DNA from: Streptococcus entericus DSM 14446
GTDB lineage: Bacteria; Bacillota; Bacilli; Lactobacillales; Streptococcaceae
Length of the DNA stretch: 64,000 nucleotides
Assembly (NCBI RefSeq): GCF_000380025.1
Contig: NZ_KB904167.1
Span: forward strand, 112,794 to 176,793
Direction of reading: 5' to 3'
A model generated the notes under the pieces. It was given only the letters and a program-made list of their open reading frames with translations, did not search any database and was not told where the DNA came from. The position numbers were made by a program, and so were the translations under genes. The stretch's first letter is position 1; each line of letters starts with the position of its first letter. This document shows positions 43,384-51,868 of this stretch, in pieces.

Positions 43384-43389
43384 TGATTT

Positions 43390-44175
43390 CTATTTTTTCT
43401 GATTAAAGAAGTTTTGGAGGTTTTTGCCGATATCACCAATCACTCTGCCAGCATCATCTGCGACCTTGCCTAACTGATTGATGTTGTCACCGACCAGTTT
43501 ACCAGCCTGTCCTAGACCGTCTGAGATGACTTTTTGAAGCTGTTCTTGCTGAGCTTTGTCCTTGTCGACGAGGGCCTGGCTCTGGGCGATGACCTCCTCG
43601 GTCAGGTAAAAGACACGGATCACAGTTCCTTGTTGTGCCACCTTGGTCAAAAGGTTCGGCTTAGGGTCGTTATCAACAACGAGACCAACTGTTTTATTAG
43701 CCCAGTCTTTACGAGGCTCCGCGATGACTTTGGAAGCGGTAAAGCCTTTTTTCTCCAGTAACTCGAGCGCATCGTCTAACATCATACCAGCAAGGACAGG
43801 GAGGTCAACCTCTCCATCGCTTTGATCAATAATATCAGCGTCAACGTAATAGAGGTTGATAATAGTGTTAGGATGAAGACGACCGGCTTTTGGTTGCATA
43901 TCAACAACTTCATTGGGGCGTTTATCTACCCAACGTTTGTCTGGTTTGGCTAGGGTAATCACCACGTTAAAGCCTAATTTCTCAAGGGCATTTTTAGCTT
44001 GGTCGAGGTCTGTTCCGATAAACTGAGGAACGGTGATGAGTTTTTTATTATGTTCATGATGGCGGTCGAGGGCTTTTTCGACATGGGGTTGAGCAAATTC
44101 AAGAGCCTGTGCAGCACCTAGAGCAAATTGTCCAACCTTTATAGCTCCTTTAATTACTTTGGGATTTATAGCCAT
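43390..44175 (-). CDS. PASTA-domain protein without kinase or membrane span
   Basis: 261 aa on the minus strand. Two PASTA domains (about residues 46-115 and 120-190) follow a short Gly/Ala-rich helix. The C-terminal 70 residues form a Gln/Gly-rich amphipathic helix region. PASTA domains usually bind peptidoglycan in penicillin-binding proteins and Ser/Thr kinases, but here no signal peptide or clear membrane anchor is seen. AGGAG gives ATG 44175 the best spacing. An extended -10 (TGC TATAAT, complement of 44205-44213) lies upstream. Divergent from the Nsr-like operon. Confidence 0.8.
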   Translation of the reverse strand: MAINPKVIKGAIKVGQFALGAAQALEFAQPHVEKALDRHHEHNKKLITVPQFIGTDLDQAKNALEKLGFNVVITLAKPDKRWVDKRPNEVVDMQPKAGRLHPNTIINLYYVDADIIDQSDGEVDLPVLAGMMLDDALELLEKKGFTASKVIAEPRKDWANKTVGLVVDNDPKPNLLTKVAQQGTVIRVFYLTEEVIAQSQALVDKDKAQQEQLQKVISDGLGQAGKLVGDNINQLGKVADDAGRVIGDIGKNLQNFFNQKK

Positions 44176-44302
44176 AATCATCTCCTTTGATTAGTTGTCG
44201 CTTTATTATAGCATGTTTTAGTAGCTTTCGCAAAAAAAATAGAGCGGTTTCAATGAGTTGAAAATCCTGTGTAAAGCTCTGCCATTTTCCCAAAAATAAA
44301 CC

Positions 44303-44345
44303 TTACAATCCTGTAAGCGCACGGACTAAGGGAGTGGGGTATAAT
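44303..44345 (+). promoter_or_regulatory. BceR/NsrR-type operator and promoter of the resistance operon
   Basis: The inverted repeat TTACA-ATCC-TGTAA (44303-44316) matches the TNACA-N4-TGTAA box of BceR-like response regulators. TATAAT is at 44340-44345, so the box sits just upstream of the -35 position, the classic activator site. Confidence 0.75.
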
Positions 44346-44375
44346 AAGAGTATCAAGAAACAAAGGAGTGTCATT

Positions 44376-45128
44376 ATGCTACTACAAGTTAATCATCTGG
44401 AGAAGGTTTTTAAAACCCGATTTTCAAAAACGGAAGTTCGTGCCCTGCAGGATGTGGATTTTGCGGTTGAGGAGGGTGAGTTTATCGCCATCATGGGGGA
44501 GAGTGGGTCTGGGAAGACGACCTTGCTCAATATTCTAGCGACGCTGGACAAGCCAACCAAGGGACAGGTGGTGCTGAATGGTCAGGACATCACGCAGATT
44601 AAGGACAGCAAGCTCTCTGAGTTTCGCTTGAACAATCTGGGCTTTGTCTTTCAAGATTTTAACCTCTTGGACACCCTGTCGGTGCGGGACAACATTTATC
44701 TGCCGCTGGTGCTTAGTCGGACAGCAGTCAAGGAGATGGAGAGCCGACTTGCCCCCCTTGCTCCCAAGCTCCGAATCGCAGATCTGCTGGACAAGCGCCC
44801 CTTTGAACTGTCCGGTGGGCAGAAGCAGCGGGTGGCGATTGCAAGAAGTTTGATTACCCATCCGCAGTTGATTTTAGCGGACGAGCCGACTGCGGCGTTG
44901 GACTACCGCAATTCAGAAGACCTGCTTAACCTCTTTGAAGCCATCAACCGTGATGGGCAAACCATCCTCATGGTGACCCACTCCGCCAAGGCTGCCAGCC
45001 ACGCCAAGCGGGTGCTCTTTATCAAGGACGGCAGGATCTTCCATCAGATTTACCGAGGGCAACGCAGCAATGATGACTTTGCCAAGGACATCTCTCTCTC
45101 CATGTCAGCCCTTTTAGGAGGTGATTAA
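44376..45128 (+). CDS. nsrF: ABC transporter ATPase, BceA/NsrF type
   Basis: Energises export or removal of antimicrobial peptide from its lipid target. 250 aa with Walker A GESGSGKT (41-48), Q-loop VFQDFN, signature LSGGQKQR and Walker B LILADEPT. ATG 44376 follows AAAGGAG. It is the first gene of a six-gene resistance locus under a BceR-like operator. The stop lies within the ribosome-binding region of the first permease, so translation is coupled. Gene name follows the S. agalactiae nsr operon; orthology is inferred. Confidence 0.88.
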   Translation: MLLQVNHLEKVFKTRFSKTEVRALQDVDFAVEEGEFIAIMGESGSGKTTLLNILATLDKPTKGQVVLNGQDITQIKDSKLSEFRLNNLGFVFQDFNLLDTLSVRDNIYLPLVLSRTAVKEMESRLAPLAPKLRIADLLDKRPFELSGGQKQRVAIARSLITHPQLILADEPTAALDYRNSEDLLNLFEAINRDGQTILMVTHSAKAASHAKRVLFIKDGRIFHQIYRGQRSNDDFAKDISLSMSALLGGD

Positions 45129-45129
45129 G

Positions 45130-47088
45130 GTGTTTTACCTAAAATTAGCGCTCAATAACATCAAAAATGTTAAAGAAGCCTTTGGTCCATTTATCCTAGC
45201 TAATCTAGTCCTCTACTTGCTTAATGGGTCAACGTTACTGGTGTTATTTAGTCCGATCGTGAAGACCATGCATCAAGGCACCTTCACATTGGCTTTAGCA
45301 ACAATTGTTCTTAGCTTTTTTTCCGTCATTGTTGCCATTTATAGTTTTAATGTTCTCCTCAAGCAACGTAGTCGTGAGTTCGGCCTTTATAACATGCTAG
45401 GCATGAACAAGAGACAGATTGGTCTTGTCGCTAGTTTGGAGCTGGTCGTCATCCTGCTCATTGTCCTAGGCCTTGGGAGCCTGTTGAGCAGCGGTTTTGC
45501 CCATGTGTTTTACCTCATCTTTATTCGCCTAGTCAGAGGAAGCCACCTTGATTTCAGCCTTTCACCGCTGGGTTTTCTGGCCAACGGCATGATTTTTTCA
45601 GGGATTTTTGCCTTGTTGATGCTGATCGGGTGGATCAGGGTCAGGTCCTCCTCACCCTTAGTGCTTTTCCAGTCGGCAGAAAGTGGTGAACGTGAGCCCA
45701 AGGGCAATGCTTTTTTAGCCTTGCTCAGTCTGCTAGCCCTAGGTGGTGGTTACGCCTTGTCCTTGACCTCTCATCAAACGGAAGGGCTCTTGCTGCTTGG
45801 TCGCTTTTTTATCGCTGTGATCTTAGTCATCATCGGTACCTACCTCTTTTACATGTCTTTTATCGCTTGGTTTTTGAAACATCGCCGAGCTAATAAGGCT
45901 TATTTCTACCAGCCCGAGCACTTCATCACCACCAGTCAGATGATTTTCCGCATGAAACAACATGCGACAGGGTTAGCCAATATCACCATGCTGGCAATCA
46001 TGTCCTTTGTGACCATTGCCACCACAGTAGCCCTCCACACAGGCATGATAAGCAATCTGGATCGTCTCTACATCGATGGCACCAATACTCAAATACGTTT
46101 CGTCGCTGAAGAGGAGGAGCAAGGGCGAGCCGATTTTCAAGAGTATGTGTTGGATAAACTGCCTGAGCACAAACCCTACATTGACTATCAAGTGATCATG
46201 TTTCCTGTTCAGCTAGGGCAGGAGCGGCAGTTTGTGGCGACAGCGGATGCGATGTCAAACGGTAATGGCTTGAGTTTATCCTATCTATATGTGGTTAGCT
46301 TAGAAGATTTTCGCAAGTTTGGTAATGAGGTCGCCGACTTGGCACCTGGTCAAGCCTATTTTTACCAGCCCAACGGCGCCAATCAGCTGGATAGTTTTGA
46401 GTTTCTGGGGCATCAGCTAACGATTAAGGATAATCTTAAAACAGCTCGCTATCCTGACCTGCTTAATACCGTCTCATCGGTTCTGCTTGTGGTGGAAAAT
46501 GCTCAGGTGCGTGATGCTCTTTATCAAGCCCATACGAGTTTGGAAATGTCCATTAATTCGCGTTATCAGGTCTTTATGACCCTGACAGAAGAAGAGCTAC
46601 AAGAGCTGAAGACGAGCAATGCTGAGCTGCTTTCCCCTGATGGCGAACTCATCGCAATTGTCTTGACGAGTAAAGAGTTTGAGGAAGCGTCAATCGGGTT
46701 TACAGGTGGTTTCCTCTTTGTCGGTTTTCTCTTAGGCATCGCCTTTCTGCTTGGAGCTGCCCTGATTATTTACTACAAACAGTATAGTGAAGGGCACGAG
46801 GATAAGCGTTCTTATCGGATTTTACAGGAAGTTGGGATGTCTCGTCAAGCCGTCAAAAGCACCATTAACTCTCAAGTTCTGACGGTCTTCTTTATGCCCT
46901 TGGTCATTGCTGTGCTTCATTTCTTACTAGCTCTGACCATGCTGAAACAGATGTTGGCACTTTTCGCTGTTGATTCGTCCGTGTTAATTTATACCGTCAG
47001 CGGGCTCGTTATCCTAGGCGTTATCGTGTTCTACTTTGCCATCTATAAACTGACCAGTAGAATCTATTACCGTATGATTGAAAGGTAA
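45130..47088 (+). CDS. nsrP: BceB/NsrP-type permease, copy 1
   Basis: 652 aa. Ten predicted membrane spans in the FtsX/BceB layout, with a large extracellular domain (about residues 310-515) that senses peptide and signals to the kinase. GTG 45130 is chosen because AGGAGG (45116-45121) is 8 nt upstream; the GTG at 45121 overlaps that site. The membrane parts closely resemble the following permease, while the extracellular domain differs. One ATPase gene serves two permeases. Confidence 0.85.
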   Translation: MFYLKLALNNIKNVKEAFGPFILANLVLYLLNGSTLLVLFSPIVKTMHQGTFTLALATIVLSFFSVIVAIYSFNVLLKQRSREFGLYNMLGMNKRQIGLVASLELVVILLIVLGLGSLLSSGFAHVFYLIFIRLVRGSHLDFSLSPLGFLANGMIFSGIFALLMLIGWIRVRSSSPLVLFQSAESGEREPKGNAFLALLSLLALGGGYALSLTSHQTEGLLLLGRFFIAVILVIIGTYLFYMSFIAWFLKHRRANKAYFYQPEHFITTSQMIFRMKQHATGLANITMLAIMSFVTIATTVALHTGMISNLDRLYIDGTNTQIRFVAEEEEQGRADFQEYVLDKLPEHKPYIDYQVIMFPVQLGQERQFVATADAMSNGNGLSLSYLYVVSLEDFRKFGNEVADLAPGQAYFYQPNGANQLDSFEFLGHQLTIKDNLKTARYPDLLNTVSSVLLVVENAQVRDALYQAHTSLEMSINSRYQVFMTLTEEELQELKTSNAELLSPDGELIAIVLTSKEFEEASIGFTGGFLFVGFLLGIAFLLGAALIIYYKQYSEGHEDKRSYRILQEVGMSRQAVKSTINSQVLTVFFMPLVIAVLHFLLALTMLKQMLALFAVDSSVLIYTVSGLVILGVIVFYFAIYKLTSRIYYRMIER

Positions 47089-47161
47089 CTGTTATGACCA
47101 TTTCTTCTCAAGACCGTTTACAGAACTGTCGATACTCATTCGCTCTTAGGAGGTGATTAAG

Positions 47162-49111
47162 GTGTTTTACTTAAAATTAGCAATCAACAATATCAAAAAT
47201 TCTCTCACCATCTACGCCCCTTTTTTATTGGCGAGTTTGGTGCTCTATACCCTGACTGGGTCAACGCTCCTCGTCCAGTTTAGTCCTGTAGTGAGGCAAA
47301 TGAAGCATGGGACAACGGCAATGAGCCTTGCCATCACGATCTTGATGCTGTTCTCCATCATCATGTCCGTTTACAGCTTCAACTTTCTCATCAAGCAACG
47401 GACGCGGGAGTTCGGGCTCTACAATATGCTAGGTATGCGAAAGGGGCAGGTTGCCCTGATTGCTAGCTTGGAGCTGATTCTTACCGCCTTTGCCTTGGTT
47501 GGTCTCGGTTCTCTGGTCAGCCTTGGGTTTTCAAATCTTTTTTACCTCTTATTTGCCAACATCACCCACTATAACCAGTTGCAGTTCCAACCGGGCTGGG
47601 CAGGACTGGCTATCAATGCTCTTTTATTCTTTGGGATTTTTGGGCTCTTGATCATCCTGTCTTGGGTCAAGGTCGGCAAAACCTCTCCTCTGGTGCTCTT
47701 TCGCTCCAGCGAGGCTGGGGAGCGTGAACCTCGTGGCAATATCCTGCTGGCTCTCCTGAGTCTTCTCGCTCTGGGAGGTGGTTACGCCCTGTCCCTAACC
47801 TCTAGCAAGGTTGCGGCTCTAGCGGTTCTCTTACGTTTCTTTGTGGCGGTAATCTTGGTCATCATCGGAACCTATCTCTTTTACATCGCTTTTGTAGCGT
47901 GGTTCCTCAAGCGCCGCCGTGCTAACAAGACTTATTTCTACCAGCCTGAGCATTTTGTCAGCACTAGCCAGATGCTCTTTCGGATTAAACAACATGCGGT
48001 TGGGCTAGCTAACATCACCCTTTTAGCGGTCATGTCCTTTGTGGCAATCGCAACGACCAGTTCCCTCTATGGGTCAGCGACTGGTCAGACTAACCGCCTC
48101 TTTCCACGCAGTGCGACGGTGTTCCTATCGGGAAATAGCAGAGCAGAGGCTGAAGCTGCCTATCAGACGCAGGTTGTCGACCAGCTCGGCTATGCCCCCA
48201 AAAACGCTACCCCTTATATGATCAGCGTTATCGGTGTCAACGTAGGGGCAGATAAACACTGGCAGGTGGATACCGAAACCGTTCAGAACAAGAATGTTAA
48301 CGTTACCCAGTTGTCCTTTGTGGTGCTGATGACTCAGGATGACTTTCGGGCTCTGGGCAACGAGCTGCCTCAGCTCAAGAGCGGAGAAACCGCCTTTTGG
48401 CTTCAGAGGGAAGAAAGCCAGATTGAAACCATTGACTTTTTCGGGCGTTCCTACCGCAATGTTAAGAATTTCAAGGACGTGACGGTTCCTGTGACGGCCA
48501 ACCTCTACAGTGCTGCCGTCTGGGTCTTTAGCAGTGATGAGGAGATGATGGATGCCCTAAATGCCTTTAACAGCGGCGGTGGTTTCCAAGTCGGTAGTGG
48601 CGAGTGGCTAGTGACCTACCCTGTTCATCTGGATTTGAATGCGGAAGAAATAGCAACCCTAGCTGCAAACTCAGAGCTTAATTTAGAGAGTAAAGAGGAG
48701 CATTTGTCCGTGCTGCTGGCTGAAATGGGAGGCTTTGTCTTCACAGGCTTCCTCCTTGGCACGGCCTTCTTAGCAGGCGCAGCCTTGATTATCTACTACA
48801 AACAGTACAGCGAGGGGGTCGAGGACAAGAAATCCTATAAAATCCTACAAGAGGTTGGTATGAGTAAAGCAGCCGTCAAAAAGACCATCAATTCGCAGGT
48901 TTTAGCCGTCTTTTTCATGCCGATTGTGATGGCGATTATCCATTTCTTGGTCGCCTTAACCATGATTAAGCAGATGCTCTTGCTCTTTGGCGTGACTGAT
49001 ACGGCGCTCGTTTATCAGATTAGCGGTCTAGCCATTCTTGTGATTCTAGTGATTTACTTTGCCATCTACAAGCTGACCAGCAGGGTCTACTATGGCATGA
49101 TTGAGAGGTAA
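47162..49111 (+). CDS. BceB/NsrP-type permease, copy 2
   Basis: 649 aa paralogue of the preceding gene with the same ten-span layout. The first ~300 and last ~120 residues are highly similar (shared LKQRxREFGLYNMLGM and IIYYKQYSEG segments), but the extracellular domain (about 310-510) has diverged. A 25-bp identical stretch covering the ribosome site and start (45114-45138 and 47146-47170) marks tandem duplication. GTG 47162 is the likely start. One permease may transport and the other sense, or the two may have different peptide specificities. Confidence 0.85.
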   Translation: MFYLKLAINNIKNSLTIYAPFLLASLVLYTLTGSTLLVQFSPVVRQMKHGTTAMSLAITILMLFSIIMSVYSFNFLIKQRTREFGLYNMLGMRKGQVALIASLELILTAFALVGLGSLVSLGFSNLFYLLFANITHYNQLQFQPGWAGLAINALLFFGIFGLLIILSWVKVGKTSPLVLFRSSEAGEREPRGNILLALLSLLALGGGYALSLTSSKVAALAVLLRFFVAVILVIIGTYLFYIAFVAWFLKRRRANKTYFYQPEHFVSTSQMLFRIKQHAVGLANITLLAVMSFVAIATTSSLYGSATGQTNRLFPRSATVFLSGNSRAEAEAAYQTQVVDQLGYAPKNATPYMISVIGVNVGADKHWQVDTETVQNKNVNVTQLSFVVLMTQDDFRALGNELPQLKSGETAFWLQREESQIETIDFFGRSYRNVKNFKDVTVPVTANLYSAAVWVFSSDEEMMDALNAFNSGGGFQVGSGEWLVTYPVHLDLNAEEIATLAANSELNLESKEEHLSVLLAEMGGFVFTGFLLGTAFLAGAALIIYYKQYSEGVEDKKSYKILQEVGMSKAAVKKTINSQVLAVFFMPIVMAIIHFLVALTMIKQMLLLFGVTDTALVYQISGLAILVILVIYFAIYKLTSRVYYGMIER

Positions 49112-49114
49112 ACC

Positions 49115-50065
49115 GTGAGAAAAGTTTTTTTGGGAATCCTTGGAATACTTGTTATCCTTGTGACGGTGGGGCTGAGCATGTTAGCCTACTTCGGACCTCG
49201 TTACAACATCTATCTACTACCACCGAGTCCAACAAGCTATGGTTTAGCAGGTCTGGAGCAGATCGATCGCCTAGGGCTTTATGCTAGAGGTAAGGAGTGG
49301 CAGGCGATAAAAGCAGAGACTGCGGACCAGCTAAAAACCAGTACCTCCTACGAGGAGAGTTTAGCTCTGCTCCAGCCTGCCCTTGCTGTCGCGGGAGGCA
49401 AGCACAGCTTTATCCTGAAACAGGAAAAGGTCAGTCAGTCGAGCTCTGTTATGCCCAGCAGTCAAGTCTTGTCAGGGGACATTCTCTACCTCAAATTACC
49501 AGAATGGGTCAGCCTTGACCCCAAAAGTTCTCAAGAGTACGCTCAAACCGTACGAGATGCCTTAGCGGCACAAGACTATCAAGGACTGATTCTTGACTTG
49601 CAGGACAATGGTGGCGGTGACATGAGCCCTATGTTGTTGGGGCTGTCGCCAGTCTTGCCAGACGGTCAGCTCTTTAGCTTTGAAGATAGGGATGGGCAGC
49701 GTCAATCGGTCAACTTAGCTGGCAATCGTCTCAGCAACGGACAGGCCTTTGACCTCGGTCAGGTCAAGAAGCTTGATGTGCCCATTGCAGTTCTGATAAA
49801 CGAAAAGACAGGCAGTTCTGGTGAGATTACAGCCATGAGTTTTCAGGGTCTGGACAGGGCACGCTTTTTCGGTCAAGCCACAGCTGGCTATACCACAGGC
49901 AATTTACCCGTCTATCTCTATGACGGGGCTAGTCTGGTTATCACGACCAGTAAATTGGTCAACCGCAAAGGGCAAACCTATGACAACACCCCTATCCAGC
50001 CCGATGTCCTGACCGAGCAGGCGCAAGAAAAAGCTATTGCTTGGCTGCAAGGAGAAAAGGAGTAA
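49115..50065 (+). CDS. nsr: S41-family peptidase, nisin-resistance-protein (Nsr) like
   Basis: A membrane-anchored exported protease that in S. agalactiae cleaves the nisin tail. 316 aa with an N-terminal span (about 5-25). The catalytic pair is visible as His97 (GGKHSFI) and Ser235 in TGSSGEI (232-238), matching TASSAEM and His98/Ser236 of the known Nsr almost position for position. The DLQDNGGGDM substrate loop is present. GTG 49115 follows AGAGGT four bases after the permease. It ends at a strong terminator. Confidence 0.85.
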   Translation: MRKVFLGILGILVILVTVGLSMLAYFGPRYNIYLLPPSPTSYGLAGLEQIDRLGLYARGKEWQAIKAETADQLKTSTSYEESLALLQPALAVAGGKHSFILKQEKVSQSSSVMPSSQVLSGDILYLKLPEWVSLDPKSSQEYAQTVRDALAAQDYQGLILDLQDNGGGDMSPMLLGLSPVLPDGQLFSFEDRDGQRQSVNLAGNRLSNGQAFDLGQVKKLDVPIAVLINEKTGSSGEITAMSFQGLDRARFFGQATAGYTTGNLPVYLYDGASLVITTSKLVNRKGQTYDNTPIQPDVLTEQAQEKAIAWLQGEKE

Positions 50066-50072
50066 GGACAGT

Positions 50073-50097
50073 AAAAAGTGGCTTCTAGCCACTTTTT
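50073..50097 (+). terminator. Terminator of the resistance operon
   Basis: AAAAAGTGGC (50073-50082) pairs with GCCACTTTTT (50088-50097) over 5 nt. It lies directly before and partly under the promoter of the regulator gene, so the two-component genes are largely transcribed separately. Confidence 0.85.
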
Positions 50098-50101
50098 CAG
50101 C

Positions 50102-50116
50102 TATAATAAACTTATG
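50102..50116 (+). promoter_or_regulatory. Promoter giving a near-leaderless regulator mRNA
   Basis: TATAAT (50102-50107) lies 6 bp before ATG 50114, so transcription should begin at or within a base or two of the start codon. No Shine-Dalgarno sequence fits this ATG. The -35 region overlaps the terminator stem. Confidence 0.6.
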
Positions 50117-50776
50117 ACACAACCTAAACTTTACATTATCGAAGACGATGCGACCATTGTTGGTCTGCTAAAAAAACATTTTAGCCGATCTTATCAGGTG
50201 CAGGAGGTGCAAGATTTCCGAGATGTTCTGACGGAGTTGACAGCTTTTTCGCCTGATTTGATTTTAATGGATATCGGTCTGCCTTATTTTAATGGGTTCT
50301 ACTGGACGGAGCGGATTCGTCAGACCATGACTGTACCGATCATCTTTATCTCCAGTAAGGACGATGAGGTCAGTGCGGTAACCGCCATGACGACTGGGGC
50401 GGATGATTTTATCAGCAAGCCCTTTTCGCTAGCGGTTTTGGAGGCCAAGTTAGCGGCTGTCCTGCGCCGTGTCCAGCAATTTGACAGCGGTCATCGGCAG
50501 TTTGAGGGATTCACGCTCAGCCTCGACGGGCTCCTCACCAGTGCCACAGGGCAGATCCAGCTCAGTCCGACCGAGACCAAGCTCCTAGCTCTGCTATTTG
50601 AAAAAGCCCACCAAACCGTGACCAAAGAGGCCCTGCTAGACAAACTGTGGGAGGGCGGCGACTTTATCGACCAGAATACGCTTAGTGTCAATATGACCCG
50701 CTTGCGCAAGAAGTTGCGCGACGTGGACTTTGACCGAATCGTCACCATCCGTGGGGAGGGCTACCGCCTATGCTGA
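50114..50776 (+). CDS. nsrR: OmpR-family response regulator, BceR/NsrR type
   Basis: 220 aa. The receiver domain has the acidic pocket Glu10-Asp11-Asp12 and phospho-acceptor Asp53 (LMDIGLP), then Lys in FISKPF. A winged-helix DNA-binding domain (about 130-218, ending IVTIRGEGYRL) follows. It likely activates the operon at the TTACA-N4-TGTAA site at 44303. The ATG at 50114 is probably leaderless; a GTG at 50078 lies inside the terminator stem and is less likely. The stop overlaps the kinase gene. Confidence 0.9.
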   Translation: MTQPKLYIIEDDATIVGLLKKHFSRSYQVQEVQDFRDVLTELTAFSPDLILMDIGLPYFNGFYWTERIRQTMTVPIIFISSKDDEVSAVTAMTTGADDFISKPFSLAVLEAKLAAVLRRVQQFDSGHRQFEGFTLSLDGLLTSATGQIQLSPTETKLLALLFEKAHQTVTKEALLDKLWEGGDFIDQNTLSVNMTRLRKKLRDVDFDRIVTIRGEGYRLC

Positions 50777-51708
50777 GAGACTTTTTTCGTGAGTACCGCT
50801 GGCTCTACCTGACCGTCAGCCTCACCATTGCTCTCTTTCTCGGTCAGTTCGCCCTTTACGGCCTGCCCATGAGCTATTTTCTCTTTAGCTTGTGGCTGGT
50901 GCTGCTCATTTTGGCTGGTCTTAGCACCTTTCTTTTCCTGTCTTTTCGGCGGAAAATGCTGGCGCTGGTGCATCATGACCGAGAAATCTTGCAGGACTTG
51001 TCAGAGCCTAGTGAGCGCGCCTTTCTCACCCTCTTAGCAGAGCAGGCTCAAACCTATGAGGAGGAGCAGAGTCAGCTGACGCAAAGGGATACCCAGCGAC
51101 AAGCCATCATCAAGATGTGGTCCCATCAGATGAAAATCCCCCTGTCGGCCCTGTCTCTCATGGTCCAGACTGACCAGCTTAACCCACAAGATGTTCAGCT
51201 TCAGCTCCACCACTTGGACACCTATCTGGCTAACTTGCTTAACTACCTCAAGCTAAGCAAGCAACAACTAGATTTTCGTTTTGCTCGTGTCGATGTGCGA
51301 CAGGTGATGGTTGATTTGGTTAAGGCCTATCGGGTTCAGTTCCTCAGTCAGGGTATTCGCGTGGCCATCGAGGGAGACTGGCAGCTCGACACGGATAAAA
51401 AATGGTTCAGCTTTGCCATTGAACAGCTCCTCAGCAACGCCCTCAAGTACAACAAACCAGGCGGCGCTGTTACTATCAGCCTGTCAGAAAAAGGGCTGGT
51501 TATCAGCGATACAGGCTTGGGAATTCTGCCAGAAGATCTACCGCGCCTAGGGCAGGAGGGCTTCACAGGCTACAATGGTCACGAGCACCAAAAGGCGACA
51601 GGATTCGGACTTTACATGACCAAGACCATCCTGACCCAGCTGGAGCTTGAGCTGACGATTACCAGCCAAGTCGGCGAGGGAACCGTTGTGACAATTAGTA
51701 AATCCTAA
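50770..51708 (+). CDS. nsrK: Intramembrane-sensing histidine kinase, BceS/NsrK type
   Basis: 312 aa. Two membrane spans (about 12-31 and 36-58) are joined by only a few residues, so it cannot sense outside ligand itself and takes its signal from the BceB-type permease. Dimerisation helix with His119 (MWSHQMKIPLSAL), then HATPase motifs NALKYN, DTGLGI and GFGLYMTK. ATG 50770 overlaps the regulator stop. Confidence 0.9.
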   Translation: MLRDFFREYRWLYLTVSLTIALFLGQFALYGLPMSYFLFSLWLVLLILAGLSTFLFLSFRRKMLALVHHDREILQDLSEPSERAFLTLLAEQAQTYEEEQSQLTQRDTQRQAIIKMWSHQMKIPLSALSLMVQTDQLNPQDVQLQLHHLDTYLANLLNYLKLSKQQLDFRFARVDVRQVMVDLVKAYRVQFLSQGIRVAIEGDWQLDTDKKWFSFAIEQLLSNALKYNKPGGAVTISLSEKGLVISDTGLGILPEDLPRLGQEGFTGYNGHEHQKATGFGLYMTKTILTQLELELTITSQVGEGTVVTISKS

Positions 51709-51853
51709 GATTTTAGAAATGATTTTTATACATAATTTAATTTATGTAAATTTTCGTGATTAAAAACTGTCTGCAACTGTGATGGTTAGAGGCAGTTTGT
51801 TGCTCAGTTGATAGGCTGATGTGCCTCATCTTGGTTTTTCAGTCAACTTGTGC

Positions 51854-51868
51854 TATACTAAACCTATG
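51854..51868 (+). promoter_or_regulatory. Extended -10 promoter of truB, near-leaderless
   Basis: TGC plus TATACT (51851-51859) ends 6 bp before ATG 51866, so the mRNA likely starts at the start codon. No Shine-Dalgarno sequence precedes the ATG. Confidence 0.6.

Noticed and set aside
47095..47157. Tiny frame between the two permeases (starts MTISSQDR)
   Set aside because: It has no ribosome site and probably is leftover sequence from the tandem duplication.
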